Shown here piece after piece: positions 8,337 through 17,630 of a DNA stretch of 64,000 nucleotides. Position 1 is the stretch's first letter. The number at the start of each line of letters is the position of its first letter. The stretch is from Arhodomonas sp051195215. GTDB taxonomy: Bacteria > Pseudomonadota > Gammaproteobacteria > Nitrococcales > Nitrococcaceae. The stretch is taken from contig NZ_JBNAZM010000019.1 in assembly GCF_051195215.1 (NCBI RefSeq), positions 23,749 to 87,748 of the forward strand, read 5' to 3'. The notes under the pieces were generated by a model, which was not told where the DNA came from, made no database searches, and saw nothing but the letters and a program-made list of their open reading frames with translations. A program made the position numbers and the translations under genes.

Positions 8337-11300
8337 AGCACGAGCACGGACCAGCAGCAAGCGCTGGATGTCGCCGGCAAGATCCGCTCCCTGTCCCCCA
8401 GGCAGAAGCGTGCCCTCAGCGCACTGCTGCGGAAGAAGGGCATCGAGCCGCCCTCGCTGGGGGATCTGCCGCCATTGCCACGCGAGGGCGACGCACCGGT
8501 GCCTCTGTCGTTCACGCAACGGCGCCTGTGGTTCCTCGCGGAGCTCGACGGCAGCAGCCCGGCCTACAACATCCCCGTGGCCATGCGCCTCGATGGCCCG
8601 CTGGATCGCGAGTCCCTGATCGGCGCGCTGCGGGCCGTGGTCGAGCGCCACGAAGTGCTCCGGACCCGCTTCATCGAGCGCGATGGGGTACCGTACCAGC
8701 ACATCGGCAGCGTCGACGATTTCCAGGTCGTCGAGGAGGACCTGGCCGACCGCGAGCAGCTGCAGGACGTCTGCGAGCGCGAGGCGGCGACGCCCTTCGA
8801 CCTCGCCCGGGACTGCCTGACCCGGGTGCGCCTGTTGCGCCTCTCGGACCGGGAACACGTCCTGCTGGTGACCATGCACCACGGCATCTCGGACGGATGG
8901 TCGGTGAACGTCTTCGTACGCGACCTCGCCACGCTGTACGAGGCATTCCGTGCCGGCGCCCCCGCTCCCCTCGAGCCGCTCGCCATCCAGTACGCCGATT
9001 ACTCGGAATGGCAGCACCGCTGGATGGAGGAGGACGCGCAGGCACGGCAGGTCGCTTACTGGAAGAAGCAGCTCGCGGGGATCGAGCAACGCCTGAGCTT
9101 TCCACCGGATCGCGAACGACCCCCCGTGAAGACCTACGCCGGCGCCCGGGAACCCGTGCACTGTCCGGCCCACCTGCTGCGACGCCTGCGCGAGCTCAGC
9201 GCCGGCCGGAACGTCACGCTGTACATGACGTTGCTGGCGGCCTACAACGTGCTGCTTCATCGATACACCCGCGAGACGGACCTCACGGTGGGCACGGTGA
9301 CCGCCAACCGCGATCTTCGCGAGATCGAGGGGCTGATCGGCTTCTTCGCGAACACCCTCGCCATCCGCGCGGACCTGTCCGGAGATCCGACCTTCGCCGA
9401 ATTGCTGACTCGCGTGAAGCAGGTCGCCCTGGAAGCCTACGAGCATCAGCGGGTCCCCTTCGAAGCGGTGGTCGAGGCCCTGAATCTGGAGCGCAGCCCC
9501 GCCCACTCCCCTGTGTTCCAGACCATGCTCGTCCTCCAGGAGGAGCAGACGCAGCGCGTGGTGAACGTGGGCGGACTGGAAGTCTCGCCCGTCGACATCG
9601 AGATGCCGTTCACCAAGTTCGACCTGACGTTCGATCTCGGGGAAACGCCGGACGGTCTGCTCGGCACGGTCGAGTACAATACGGATCTCTTCGACGCTTC
9701 GACGATTCGCCGCTTCATCCGGCACTTCACGGCGCTGCTCGAATCCGTCGTCGAATCCCCCGACCAGCGCATCTCGCAGCTGACGATGATCGACGAGCGC
9801 GAGCGCCGCCAGGTACTCGAGCGCTGGAACGATACGGCGCGCTCGTTCTCGAATGATCGGTGCCTGCACCAGCTCTTCGAGGAGGCGGTCCGGAGCCACC
9901 CCGACCGAACCGCGCTGGTGGACGCCGAGCGGGCATGGACCTACCTGGAGCTCGATGCCTGGGCGAACCATATCGCCGCCGCGCTCAGGGCCCGCGGGGT
10001 CGGTCCGGACACCATCGTGGGCCTGTGCGTCCAGCGTTCGGCGGAAATGGTCGCGGGCATCTACGGCATCCTCAAGGCCGGCGGCGCTTACATGCCCATC
10101 GACCCGGCGTACCCGGACGACCGCGTCCGGGAGCTGCTGCAGAGCTCCGGCGCGCGGGTCGCCCTCACACAGCCGGCGCTCGACGCTCCGGGGCTGGACG
10201 TCGCGGCTCACGTGATCGAGCTCCACCATGACGGTCACGTGAGCGACCGCCGAGGCGGCGCGCCGGGCGCGGCCGAGGGGGTCGACTGGCTGGAGCCGAG
10301 CACCGGCGTCGGCCCCGGCAATCTCGCGTACGTCATCTACACGTCGGGCTCAACGGGGCGCCCCAAGGGCGTCATGATCGAGCACCGCGCGGCGGTCAAT
10401 CGCATCGAGTGGATGCAGAACGAATACCGGCTCACGGAGGCCGACTGCGTCCTGCAAAAGACCCCGTTCAGCTTCGACGTCTCCGTGTGGGAGTTCTTCT
10501 GGCCGCTGCTGTTCGGGGCCCGACTGGCGATCGCCGCGCCCGGCGGGCACAAGGACCCCGGCTACCTCGTCACCGCCATCCAGCGCTTCGGCGTCACTAC
10601 GCTGCATTTCGTCCCGTCGATGCTGCGCGCCATGCTTCAGGAACCGGGCTGGCCCGAGTGCACCTCGATCCGGCAGGTTTTCTGTAGCGGCGAGGCGCTG
10701 CCCGCCGACTTGTGCGCGCGCCATTACGCGCTTCATTCGGCGCCCCTGCACAACCTGTACGGCCCCACCGAGGCCGCCGTGGACGTCAGCCACTGGAGCT
10801 GCCCCGCCGACGCCGTCCCGCGCACCATCCCCATCGGCAGACCGATCCAGAACATCCAGCTCTACGTCCTCAACGACAACCTCGAACCGCAGGGGGTCGG
10901 CTGCATCGGCGAGCTCTACATCGCCGGGGTGGGCCTGGCCCGGGGATACCTGAATGCCCCCGAGCAGACGGCGGAGCGCTTCGTGCGCAATCCGTTCGCC
11001 CGCGAGCCCGACGCGCGCATGTACCGCACGGGCGATCTGGCCCGCTGGCGGGCGGATGGCACCATCGAATTCTTCGGGCGCGTCGACGACCAGATCAAGC
11101 TGCGCGGATTCCGCATCGAGCTGGGCGAGATCGAGCATCGGCTGAACACCCATCCCGCCGTGCGCGCGTCCGCCGTGCTCCTGCGGGAAGACACGGCCGA
11201 TGGCCGGCTTCTGGTCGCCTACGTGGTACTGGACGAGGACACCGTGCTCGAACACTGCCGGGACGAGCTCGTGCAGCACCTCGGACAGACACTGCCGGAG

Positions 11301-14300
11301 TACATGGTGCCTGCGGCCTTCGTCGCGCTCCCGTCGTTACCCGTCACCGCCCACGGCAAGCTCGACCGCAAATCGCTGCCGGCACCCGATATCGAAGCGT
11401 TCGCGCGGCCCGACTACGTCGCCCCCGAGACGACGACGGAGCGGCACCTCGCCGAGCTGTGGGCCGAACTCATCGGCTTCGAGGCGAAGCGCATCAGCGC
11501 CGCTGACAACTTCTTCGCCCTGGGTGGGCACTCGCTCCTGATTCCGGTGCTGGTCGCCAGGCTCAAGGCGCAGGGCCTGCCCGCCACCGTCCGCGACGTG
11601 TTCCACGCCACCAGCCTGGCCGACCTGGCATCGAGGCTCGATGCGGCGGATGCCGGTGATGACTACCAGGTCCCCGAGAACCGGATTCCCGAGGGATGCA
11701 CACGGATCACACCGTCGATGCTGCCGCTGGTGGAGCTGAACCAGACACAGGTCGATGCCATCGTGGCCGCGGTCCCCGGCGGCGCGGCCAACGTGCAGGA
11801 CGTCTACCCCCTCGTTTCCGCGCAGGAAGGCATCCTCTTCCATCACCTGCTGGACCCGGACAACGACCCCTACCTGGTCTCGACGCTGCTCGTCGCCGAC
11901 GACGAAGCGGCCTGCCAGCGTTTCACCGCGGCACTGCAGGCGCTCGTCGACCGGCACGACGTCATGCGCACGGCCGTCGTCACCGACGACCTGCCCGAGC
12001 CCATGCAGGTGGTGCACCGCTCGGCCCGGCTGCCGGTCCAGCGCGTTCGCCTCGACGAAGACCCGGAGGCGCAGGCACGCGAGCTCCTCAATGACCCGGA
12101 CGGCATCGACCTGCACCAGGCGCCGCTGCTGCGGCTGGTGATCGGCGACGACCCTCACTCGGGAAGGCGTTACCTGATCGTGACGGCCCACCACATCATC
12201 GAGGACGCCACCTCGCTTCGCCTGATGCTCGAGGAGCTCGCCGTCCACATGACGGGGCGCACCGAGCTGCTCCACCCGGCGCCGCACTACCGCGACTTCG
12301 TCGCCCACACGCTGCACCACCTCGTACGGGACGAAGTCGAGAGCCATTTCCGCGCGACCCTGGGTGACGTGCGCGAGCCGACCACGCCCTTCGGCCTCAG
12401 GGACGTGCGCGGCAACGCGCTGCGCTACCCGCAGCACCGCCGCGCCCTGCCCGGGGACCTCACCGACCGGATCCGGGCCGAGGCCCAGCGCCTGCGCGTC
12501 AGCCCCGCCTGCCTGTTCCACGCGGCCTGGGCCTGCGTGGCCGCCGCCACCACCGAGCGTGACGATGTGGTCTTCGGCACCGTCATGTCCGGGCGCATGC
12601 AGGGCGTTCCCGGCGTCGAGCGAATGCTGGGCAACTTCATCAATACCCTGCCGCTGCGTGTACGCCTGGCGGACAGGAGCGTGCGCGAGCTCGTCGCGGA
12701 CGTGGAAACCGGCCTGCAAGCGCTGATCGCGCGGGAGCAGAGTCCCCTGAGCCTGGCGCAGCGCTCCAGCGGCCTGGACCGCGACGTCCCGCTGTTCACC
12801 TCGGTGGTCAACTTCCGCCACTTCGAGCGCCGGCACGGGGACAGCGCACCGCCGCTCACCGACGACGGGGGCGTACGCTGGCTGGCGGAAGCGGACTCGG
12901 TGAACTACCCCCTCGCGGTCTCGCTGGACGACTTCGGCGCCGAGCTCTCGCTGCACGTGCAGGTCGACGAGGCCGTCTCCTGCGAGACGGTCATGGAGCA
13001 CGTGGAGGCCGCGCTGTGGGGGATCGTGAACGCGCTGTCGGTGGACGACGGCAGCCACACGGCCGCCATCGAACTCGCGCGTCCTCCCGCGGCGCCCGAC
13101 GGCCCCGCGGTCGCAGTAACCGCGAACGCCGAGCCCGAAGAACCCCGCGCCGAGTGCCTGCACACCACCTTCGAGACGGTGGCCGCCCGCACCCCCGATG
13201 CCCCGGCGCTGGTGTACGAGGCGACGACCCTGCGTTACGCCGAGCTCAACGCCCGGGCCAACCGGCTCGCGCGCCATCTGCGCACACTGGGCGTGGGTCC
13301 GGACGTGCTGGTCGCACTGTGCCTGCCGCGCAGCGAGCACCTGGTGGTCAGCCTGCTCGCGGTGCTCAAGGCGGGCGGCGCCTACGTGCCCGTCGATCCC
13401 GCCGCGCCGGTGACACGGCTCCAGCACATCCTGCAGGACAGCCGGCCGCGCGTCGTCTTGACGGACGGCGCCCTGCCATCGGGCCTCGACGCCGGGGATG
13501 TGGACGTCGTGGACATCCACGCCGACAGCGCCCTCTGGAAGAACCAGTCCACGGTGAACCTCTCCGGGGTCGGATCATCGCCGAACGACCTCGCCTACGT
13601 GATCTACACGTCGGGCTCCACCGGCACACCCAAGGGCGTAATGGTGGAACACGGCAACGTGGCCCGCCTTTTCTCCGCCACCCGGGCGTGGTTCCGGTTC
13701 GACGAAAACGACGTCTGGACCCTGTTCCACTCCTATGCGTTCGACTTCTCCGTGTGGGAAATCTGGGGGGCGCTGCTGTTCGGCGGACGCCTGGTCGTGG
13801 TTCCGCAGTCGGTTACTCGCAACCCCGAAGCGTTCTACCGCTTGCTGTGCGACGAGCGCGTCACTGTCCTGAACCAGACGCCGAGCGCCTTCCGCCAGCT
13901 CATCGAGGCGCAGGGCGAGAACGCGCCACCGCACGCGCTGCGGGTGGTGGTGTTCGGCGGCGAGGCACTGGACGTGCGCACACTGCGCCCCTGGGCCGCA
14001 CGACCGGTCAACCGGGGAACCCGGCTCGTGAACATGTACGGGATCACCGAGACCACCGTGCACGTGACCTACCGGCCCATCGAGGAAGCCGACCTGGAAC
14101 AGGCCGGCAGCCCCATCGGCGTCGCCATCCCCGATCTCAGACTCCATGTGCTCGACGAGCACGGGCAGCCCGTCGAGGACGGCGCGGTGGGCGAGCTGTT
14201 CGTGGGAGGCGCCGGAGTCGCGCGCGGCTACCTGAACCGTCCGGAGCTCACCGCGGAGCGGTTTCTCACCGATCCGTTCTGCAGTGAACCGCAGGCGCGC

Positions 14301-17300
14301 ATGTACCGGTCCGGCGACCTGGTACGCCGGCTTCCCGACGGCTCGCTGGAGTACCACGGCCGCAACGACGACCAGGTCAAGATCCGCGGCTTCCGCATCG
14401 AGCTCGGGGAGATCGAGGCCACCCTCGACCGCCACGAAGCCGTCGCACAGAGCGTCGTCACGGCCAGGGACACCGGCGAGGACCGGACGCTGGTCGCCTA
14501 CGTGCGACCCAGCACCCAGTGGCTGGAAGAGACCTGGCATCAGCAGATCCAGGACTACCTCGACCAGTGGCAACGCGTCTTCGACGACGAATACCGCGGC
14601 GGCGAGCGCGACGTCACCGAAGACGACCTGAACCTCTCCGGCTGGGAAAGCAGCTACACCGGCTCCGCGATCGCCGAGTCCGACATGCGGGAATGGGTCG
14701 AGGGCACGGTTGACCGCATCCGCGAGCTCGCGCCGAAGCGCCTGCTCGAGATCGGCTCCGGCACCGGCCTGCTGCTGTTCCGCTACGCCCCGTTGTGCGA
14801 AGCGGTGGAGGCGATCGACCTCTCGTCCGCCGCGCTGGACTACGTGCAACGCGGCATCGCGAAGCGCGGATGGCGCCACGTGCATCTCCGGCGGGGCGAC
14901 GCGTTGTCCGTGGACGAGCTGTCCGGACAGACGTTCGACACCGTGGTGATCAACTCGGTCGCCCAGTACTTCCCCAACCGCCTCTACTTCGAGGAAATGC
15001 TCCACCGTCTGCTGCCGCTGGTGGAAGACGGCGGCCGCATCCTCATCGGCGATGTCCGCAACCTCGACCTGCTGCAGACCCATGCCTGCGCCGTGGAGCG
15101 CTGCCGGGCCGATGCGTCCGTGCCCGCGGCCACCCTGGCGAGCCGGGTGCAGCGCCGCTGCCGCCAGGAGAGCGAGCTGCTCTTCAGCCCGAGCTACTTC
15201 GCCCGGCTGCCGGACGAGCTCTCCGGCGTGGGCGCGGTGGACCTCCTGGTCAAGCGCGGCGTGAGCGACAACGAGATGCTCGCCTACCGCTACGACGTGA
15301 TCATCACCAAGGGTGCCCCGGAGCAGCCGCAAACGCTCCCGTGGCTGGAAGCCGCCGACGCCGACGAGCTCCTCGCGTTACTCGCCGAAACGCGTTCGGA
15401 ACCCTTCGGGGTCCGGGGCATCCTGAACCCCCGCATCACGGACGACGTGGGCGAGCTCGATCGTCTCTCCGGAAACGATGCGACCCACGAGGTGGCGCCC
15501 CTGCTGCACGGCGAACGTATGTCGGCGCAGCGACGGGCCCAGGCGCAACGCCTGGAAGAGGCACTGCGCGAGGCCGAGGCGATGGGCTACCGGGTGGCGG
15601 CCACCTGGTCGCAGGACCGCCCGGATGCCCTGGACGTGGTCTTCGGCAGGGGCCGGCTGCCCCGCGTCCACGCATCCGGCGCCTACAACGCCTCGCACCT
15701 GACCAACTTCCCGCGCATCGGCGATGCGGGATCGTCGATGGCGCGAACGCTCAAGGACCATCTCTCGCGAAGCCTGCCCGATTACATGGTGCCCGGCGCC
15801 TTCGTGCTGGTGGAACGGATTCCGCTGACCATCAACGGCAAGGTCGACAGGCGCGCCCTGCCCCCTCCCGACGACGACGGCGTCGTCAAGGAGGACTACG
15901 TGGCCCCGCGCACCCCGGTACAGCAGACCCTGTGCCGCCTGATCGCCGACGTGCTGGGCCTGGAGCGCGTGGGCCTGCGGGACGGGTTCTTCGAGCTCGG
16001 CGGCCATTCCCTGGTCGCGGTCCGGTTGGTGATGCGCATCAAGAACGAACTGGGGCGGGAGCTACCGCTCAAGCTGCTGCTCACCGGCGCCACCGTCGAG
16101 GAAATGGCCGCGGCGCTGGAAGAAGGGAACCCGGCGAGCGCCGGCGGCGAGGCCACGACCCCGCCACCGCCCGCCGTCTCCGGTGAGGCGGGGGAGGCCC
16201 CCCTGTCGCTTCAGCAACGCGACCTGTGGTTCCTGGAACGACCGGCACACCTGGGCCTGGCCCACGACAACGTGCAGTTCGCCTTTCGCCTGGAGGGCGC
16301 GCTGGACCGGGAGGCCTACGCCCGCAGCGTGCGCTTCCTGGTCCAGCGCCACGCGATCCTGCGCACGAGCTTCGTGAAGAACGACGGCGAGCTCATTCAA
16401 TGGATGAACCCCGCCGACGGCTTCGACGTGGCCGTCGCCAGTGTCGCCGACGACGTCTGCGTTGCCGAATGGATGGACGCGGAACGGCAACGGCCGTTCC
16501 ACCCCGGCGACCGATTCATGATCCGCGTGAGTCTGCTGGCCCTGTCGGCGACGGAACACGTCGTGGTGGTCACCCGGCCGTGGGGCATCTTCGATGGCTG
16601 GTCCGTGGGCGTGTTCCTGACCGAGCTGCGCGCGGCCTACCGCGCCTTCAGCCAGGACCGGGAGCCCGAGCTGGCACCGCTGCCCCTTCAGTACGCCGAC
16701 TTCGCCCGCTGGCAGCACGACACCATCGACCAGACCGAGCTGGACCGTCAGCGCGAATACTGGCGCCAGCAGCTCGCGGGGCTCGCCCCCTGCCTCTCGC
16801 TGCACACCGATTACCCGCGCCCTCCGGTGAAGTCCTACCGCGGCGCGGCGGTCGAGTTCGCGGCCCCGGCAGCGACCCTCGCCCGGTTGAAGGCGTTGGG
16901 GCGCGAGCAGGGCGCCAGCCTGTACATGACTCTGCTCGCGGCCTTCGCCGTGCTCGTGGGCCACTACAGCGACGACGACGAGCTGGTGATCGGCTCACCG
17001 TTCACCAACCGGCCCAAGGCGGAGCTGGAGCCGCTGGTGGGTTACTTCGTGAACCACCTGGCACTGCGCCTGGGCGTGGACCCGTCACGGGCCTTCTCCG
17101 AGCTGCTCGCCGAGGCGGTACGGGTCACGGCGGAGGCGCACGATCACAAGGATCTGCCCTTCGTCGACGTGGCACGGGCGGTGACCCAGACGAGCCCGGC
17201 TCACTCCCCGGTCTACCAGGTGCTCTTCAATCTCCTCCCCCTGGCGGAGGACCGTGCCGGGCCCGACCCCGCCGACCTCCCGGTGCATCCGGTGAGCACG

Positions 17301-17630
17301 CACGCGGGCACCACCCGGCTCGACCTGTCGCTGACCGTTCGCGAGACCGCCCAGGGCCTGCAAGGCAGCCTCGAATACAGCACCGACCTCTTCTCGCGGC
17401 GGACGGCGGAACGCATGGCGCGGTGCTACGAGCGCCTGCTCACGGCGGTCGCCGGTGAGCCCGGGCAACCGCTGAGCCAGCTCTGGCGCGCGGCGGAATC
17501 CTCCGGGCAGCCGTCCGCGCCCGCGAGCGGCGACAACCGGACGCTCCACCCGGAGCGCGACACCCACGGCATTCGGCAGTCATCAGGCACCACGGCACTT
17601 CCCCGAACCACAGAGCGAGAACCGACGTGA
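8334..17630 (+). CDS. NRPS: C-A(Ser)-PCP / dual C/E-A(Thr)-[MT]-PCP / terminal inactive C
   Basis: Length 3098 residues. The N-terminal helix (LSPRQKRALSALLRKKG) is the usual lead-in to a C domain. Order: C1 (about 50-480; HHGISDG at 182-188), A1 (515-1020), PCP1 (Ser1067), C2 (1125-1590; dual C/E type), A2 (1610-2515) interrupted by a SAM methyltransferase (loop LLEIGSGTG at 2137), PCP2 (Ser2559) and C3 (2615-3050; PWGIFDG at 2749-2755). Binding-pocket residues read DVWHFSLVD(K) for A1, the serine code, and DFWNVGMVH(K) for A2, the threonine code; the final Lys is assumed from the usual A10 lysine. The dual C/E domain implies that the Ser is epimerised before condensation, and the inserted MT suggests N-methylation of Thr. 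The gene starts 12 codons after the amber stop of the upstream PKS and ends in a 4-bp GTGA overlap with the next PKS gene, indicating translational coupling. Confidence 0.94.
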   Translation: MSTSTDQQQALDVAGKIRSLSPRQKRALSALLRKKGIEPPSLGDLPPLPREGDAPVPLSFTQRRLWFLAELDGSSPAYNIPVAMRLDGPLDRESLIGALRAVVERHEVLRTRFIERDGVPYQHIGSVDDFQVVEEDLADREQLQDVCEREAATPFDLARDCLTRVRLLRLSDREHVLLVTMHHGISDGWSVNVFVRDLATLYEAFRAGAPAPLEPLAIQYADYSEWQHRWMEEDAQARQVAYWKKQLAGIEQRLSFPPDRERPPVKTYAGAREPVHCPAHLLRRLRELSAGRNVTLYMTLLAAYNVLLHRYTRETDLTVGTVTANRDLREIEGLIGFFANTLAIRADLSGDPTFAELLTRVKQVALEAYEHQRVPFEAVVEALNLERSPAHSPVFQTMLVLQEEQTQRVVNVGGLEVSPVDIEMPFTKFDLTFDLGETPDGLLGTVEYNTDLFDASTIRRFIRHFTALLESVVESPDQRISQLTMIDERERRQVLERWNDTARSFSNDRCLHQLFEEAVRSHPDRTALVDAERAWTYLELDAWANHIAAALRARGVGPDTIVGLCVQRSAEMVAGIYGILKAGGAYMPIDPAYPDDRVRELLQSSGARVALTQPALDAPGLDVAAHVIELHHDGHVSDRRGGAPGAAEGVDWLEPSTGVGPGNLAYVIYTSGSTGRPKGVMIEHRAAVNRIEWMQNEYRLTEADCVLQKTPFSFDVSVWEFFWPLLFGARLAIAAPGGHKDPGYLVTAIQRFGVTTLHFVPSMLRAMLQEPGWPECTSIRQVFCSGEALPADLCARHYALHSAPLHNLYGPTEAAVDVSHWSCPADAVPRTIPIGRPIQNIQLYVLNDNLEPQGVGCIGELYIAGVGLARGYLNAPEQTAERFVRNPFAREPDARMYRTGDLARWRADGTIEFFGRVDDQIKLRGFRIELGEIEHRLNTHPAVRASAVLLREDTADGRLLVAYVVLDEDTVLEHCRDELVQHLGQTLPEYMVPAAFVALPSLPVTAHGKLDRKSLPAPDIEAFARPDYVAPETTTERHLAELWAELIGFEAKRISAADNFFALGGHSLLIPVLVARLKAQGLPATVRDVFHATSLADLASRLDAADAGDDYQVPENRIPEGCTRITPSMLPLVELNQTQVDAIVAAVPGGAANVQDVYPLVSAQEGILFHHLLDPDNDPYLVSTLLVADDEAACQRFTAALQALVDRHDVMRTAVVTDDLPEPMQVVHRSARLPVQRVRLDEDPEAQARELLNDPDGIDLHQAPLLRLVIGDDPHSGRRYLIVTAHHIIEDATSLRLMLEELAVHMTGRTELLHPAPHYRDFVAHTLHHLVRDEVESHFRATLGDVREPTTPFGLRDVRGNALRYPQHRRALPGDLTDRIRAEAQRLRVSPACLFHAAWACVAAATTERDDVVFGTVMSGRMQGVPGVERMLGNFINTLPLRVRLADRSVRELVADVETGLQALIAREQSPLSLAQRSSGLDRDVPLFTSVVNFRHFERRHGDSAPPLTDDGGVRWLAEADSVNYPLAVSLDDFGAELSLHVQVDEAVSCETVMEHVEAALWGIVNALSVDDGSHTAAIELARPPAAPDGPAVAVTANAEPEEPRAECLHTTFETVAARTPDAPALVYEATTLRYAELNARANRLARHLRTLGVGPDVLVALCLPRSEHLVVSLLAVLKAGGAYVPVDPAAPVTRLQHILQDSRPRVVLTDGALPSGLDAGDVDVVDIHADSALWKNQSTVNLSGVGSSPNDLAYVIYTSGSTGTPKGVMVEHGNVARLFSATRAWFRFDENDVWTLFHSYAFDFSVWEIWGALLFGGRLVVVPQSVTRNPEAFYRLLCDERVTVLNQTPSAFRQLIEAQGENAPPHALRVVVFGGEALDVRTLRPWAARPVNRGTRLVNMYGITETTVHVTYRPIEEADLEQAGSPIGVAIPDLRLHVLDEHGQPVEDGAVGELFVGGAGVARGYLNRPELTAERFLTDPFCSEPQARMYRSGDLVRRLPDGSLEYHGRNDDQVKIRGFRIELGEIEATLDRHEAVAQSVVTARDTGEDRTLVAYVRPSTQWLEETWHQQIQDYLDQWQRVFDDEYRGGERDVTEDDLNLSGWESSYTGSAIAESDMREWVEGTVDRIRELAPKRLLEIGSGTGLLLFRYAPLCEAVEAIDLSSAALDYVQRGIAKRGWRHVHLRRGDALSVDELSGQTFDTVVINSVAQYFPNRLYFEEMLHRLLPLVEDGGRILIGDVRNLDLLQTHACAVERCRADASVPAATLASRVQRRCRQESELLFSPSYFARLPDELSGVGAVDLLVKRGVSDNEMLAYRYDVIITKGAPEQPQTLPWLEAADADELLALLAETRSEPFGVRGILNPRITDDVGELDRLSGNDATHEVAPLLHGERMSAQRRAQAQRLEEALREAEAMGYRVAATWSQDRPDALDVVFGRGRLPRVHASGAYNASHLTNFPRIGDAGSSMARTLKDHLSRSLPDYMVPGAFVLVERIPLTINGKVDRRALPPPDDDGVVKEDYVAPRTPVQQTLCRLIADVLGLERVGLRDGFFELGGHSLVAVRLVMRIKNELGRELPLKLLLTGATVEEMAAALEEGNPASAGGEATTPPPPAVSGEAGEAPLSLQQRDLWFLERPAHLGLAHDNVQFAFRLEGALDREAYARSVRFLVQRHAILRTSFVKNDGELIQWMNPADGFDVAVASVADDVCVAEWMDAERQRPFHPGDRFMIRVSLLALSATEHVVVVTRPWGIFDGWSVGVFLTELRAAYRAFSQDREPELAPLPLQYADFARWQHDTIDQTELDRQREYWRQQLAGLAPCLSLHTDYPRPPVKSYRGAAVEFAAPAATLARLKALGREQGASLYMTLLAAFAVLVGHYSDDDELVIGSPFTNRPKAELEPLVGYFVNHLALRLGVDPSRAFSELLAEAVRVTAEAHDHKDLPFVDVARAVTQTSPAHSPVYQVLFNLLPLAEDRAGPDPADLPVHPVSTHAGTTRLDLSLTVRETAQGLQGSLEYSTDLFSRRTAERMARCYERLLTAVAGEPGQPLSQLWRAAESSGQPSAPASGDNRTLHPERDTHGIRQSSGTTALPRTTEREPT
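9876..11391 (+). other. Adenylation domain predicted to activate serine
   Basis: The A3 motif TSGSTGRPKG lies near residue 673. The pocket residues come from FSFDVSVWEFFW (D235, V236, W239 in GrsA numbering), TLHFVPS (H278), VFCSGEA (F299, S301) and LYGPTEAAVD (L322, V330, D331). DVWHFSLVD(K) is a classical serine code, so specificity is called with good confidence from the sequence alone. Confidence 0.88.
11706..13101 (+). other. Dual condensation/epimerisation (C/E) domain
   Basis: It opens with RITPSMLPLVELNQTQVDAI and carries an extra N-terminal His motif, HHLLDPDND, close to the HH[I/L]xxxxGD hallmark of dual C/E domains. The main motif is AHHIIEDATS at 1285-1294 (His1286, His1287; Ala instead of the final Gly). 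Such domains epimerise the upstream aminoacyl unit and then condense it, so a D-Ser residue is predicted. Confidence 0.75.
13161..15876 (+). other. Threonine adenylation domain interrupted by a methyltransferase
   Basis: The pocket residues come from FDFSVWEIW (D, F, W), LNQTPSAF (N278), VFGGEAL (V299, G301) and MYGITETTVH (M322, V330, H331), a threonine code. After the A8 region (DDQVKIRGFRIELGEIE) the domain is split by about 400 residues holding a SAM-binding loop (EIGSGTGLLL), VVINSVAQYFP and LIGDVRNLDLL. The A10 region (NGKVDRR) resumes near 2501. This layout matches interrupted A domains whose MT N-methylates the tethered amino acid. O-methylation of the Thr side chain is a less likely alternative. 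Confidence 0.82.
16176..17481 (+). other. Terminal condensation domain without catalytic histidines (C0)
   Basis: The full-length C fold is kept, including the QYADFARWQ and GYFVNHLALR motifs, but HHxxxDG reads PWGIFDG (Pro2749, Trp2750). No A or PCP follows; the protein ends about 50 residues later and the next protein starts with a KS. A condensation role is excluded by the lost second His. A docking or gating role toward the following KS is possible. Confidence 0.82.

Noticed and set aside
6546..10238. Very long open frames on the minus strand (also 28334-31459, 39292-43263 and 50326-55665)
   Set aside because: They lie fully antisense to PKS/NRPS modules with intact catalytic motifs, have no recognisable domains, and are expected in GC-rich DNA where stop codons are rare.
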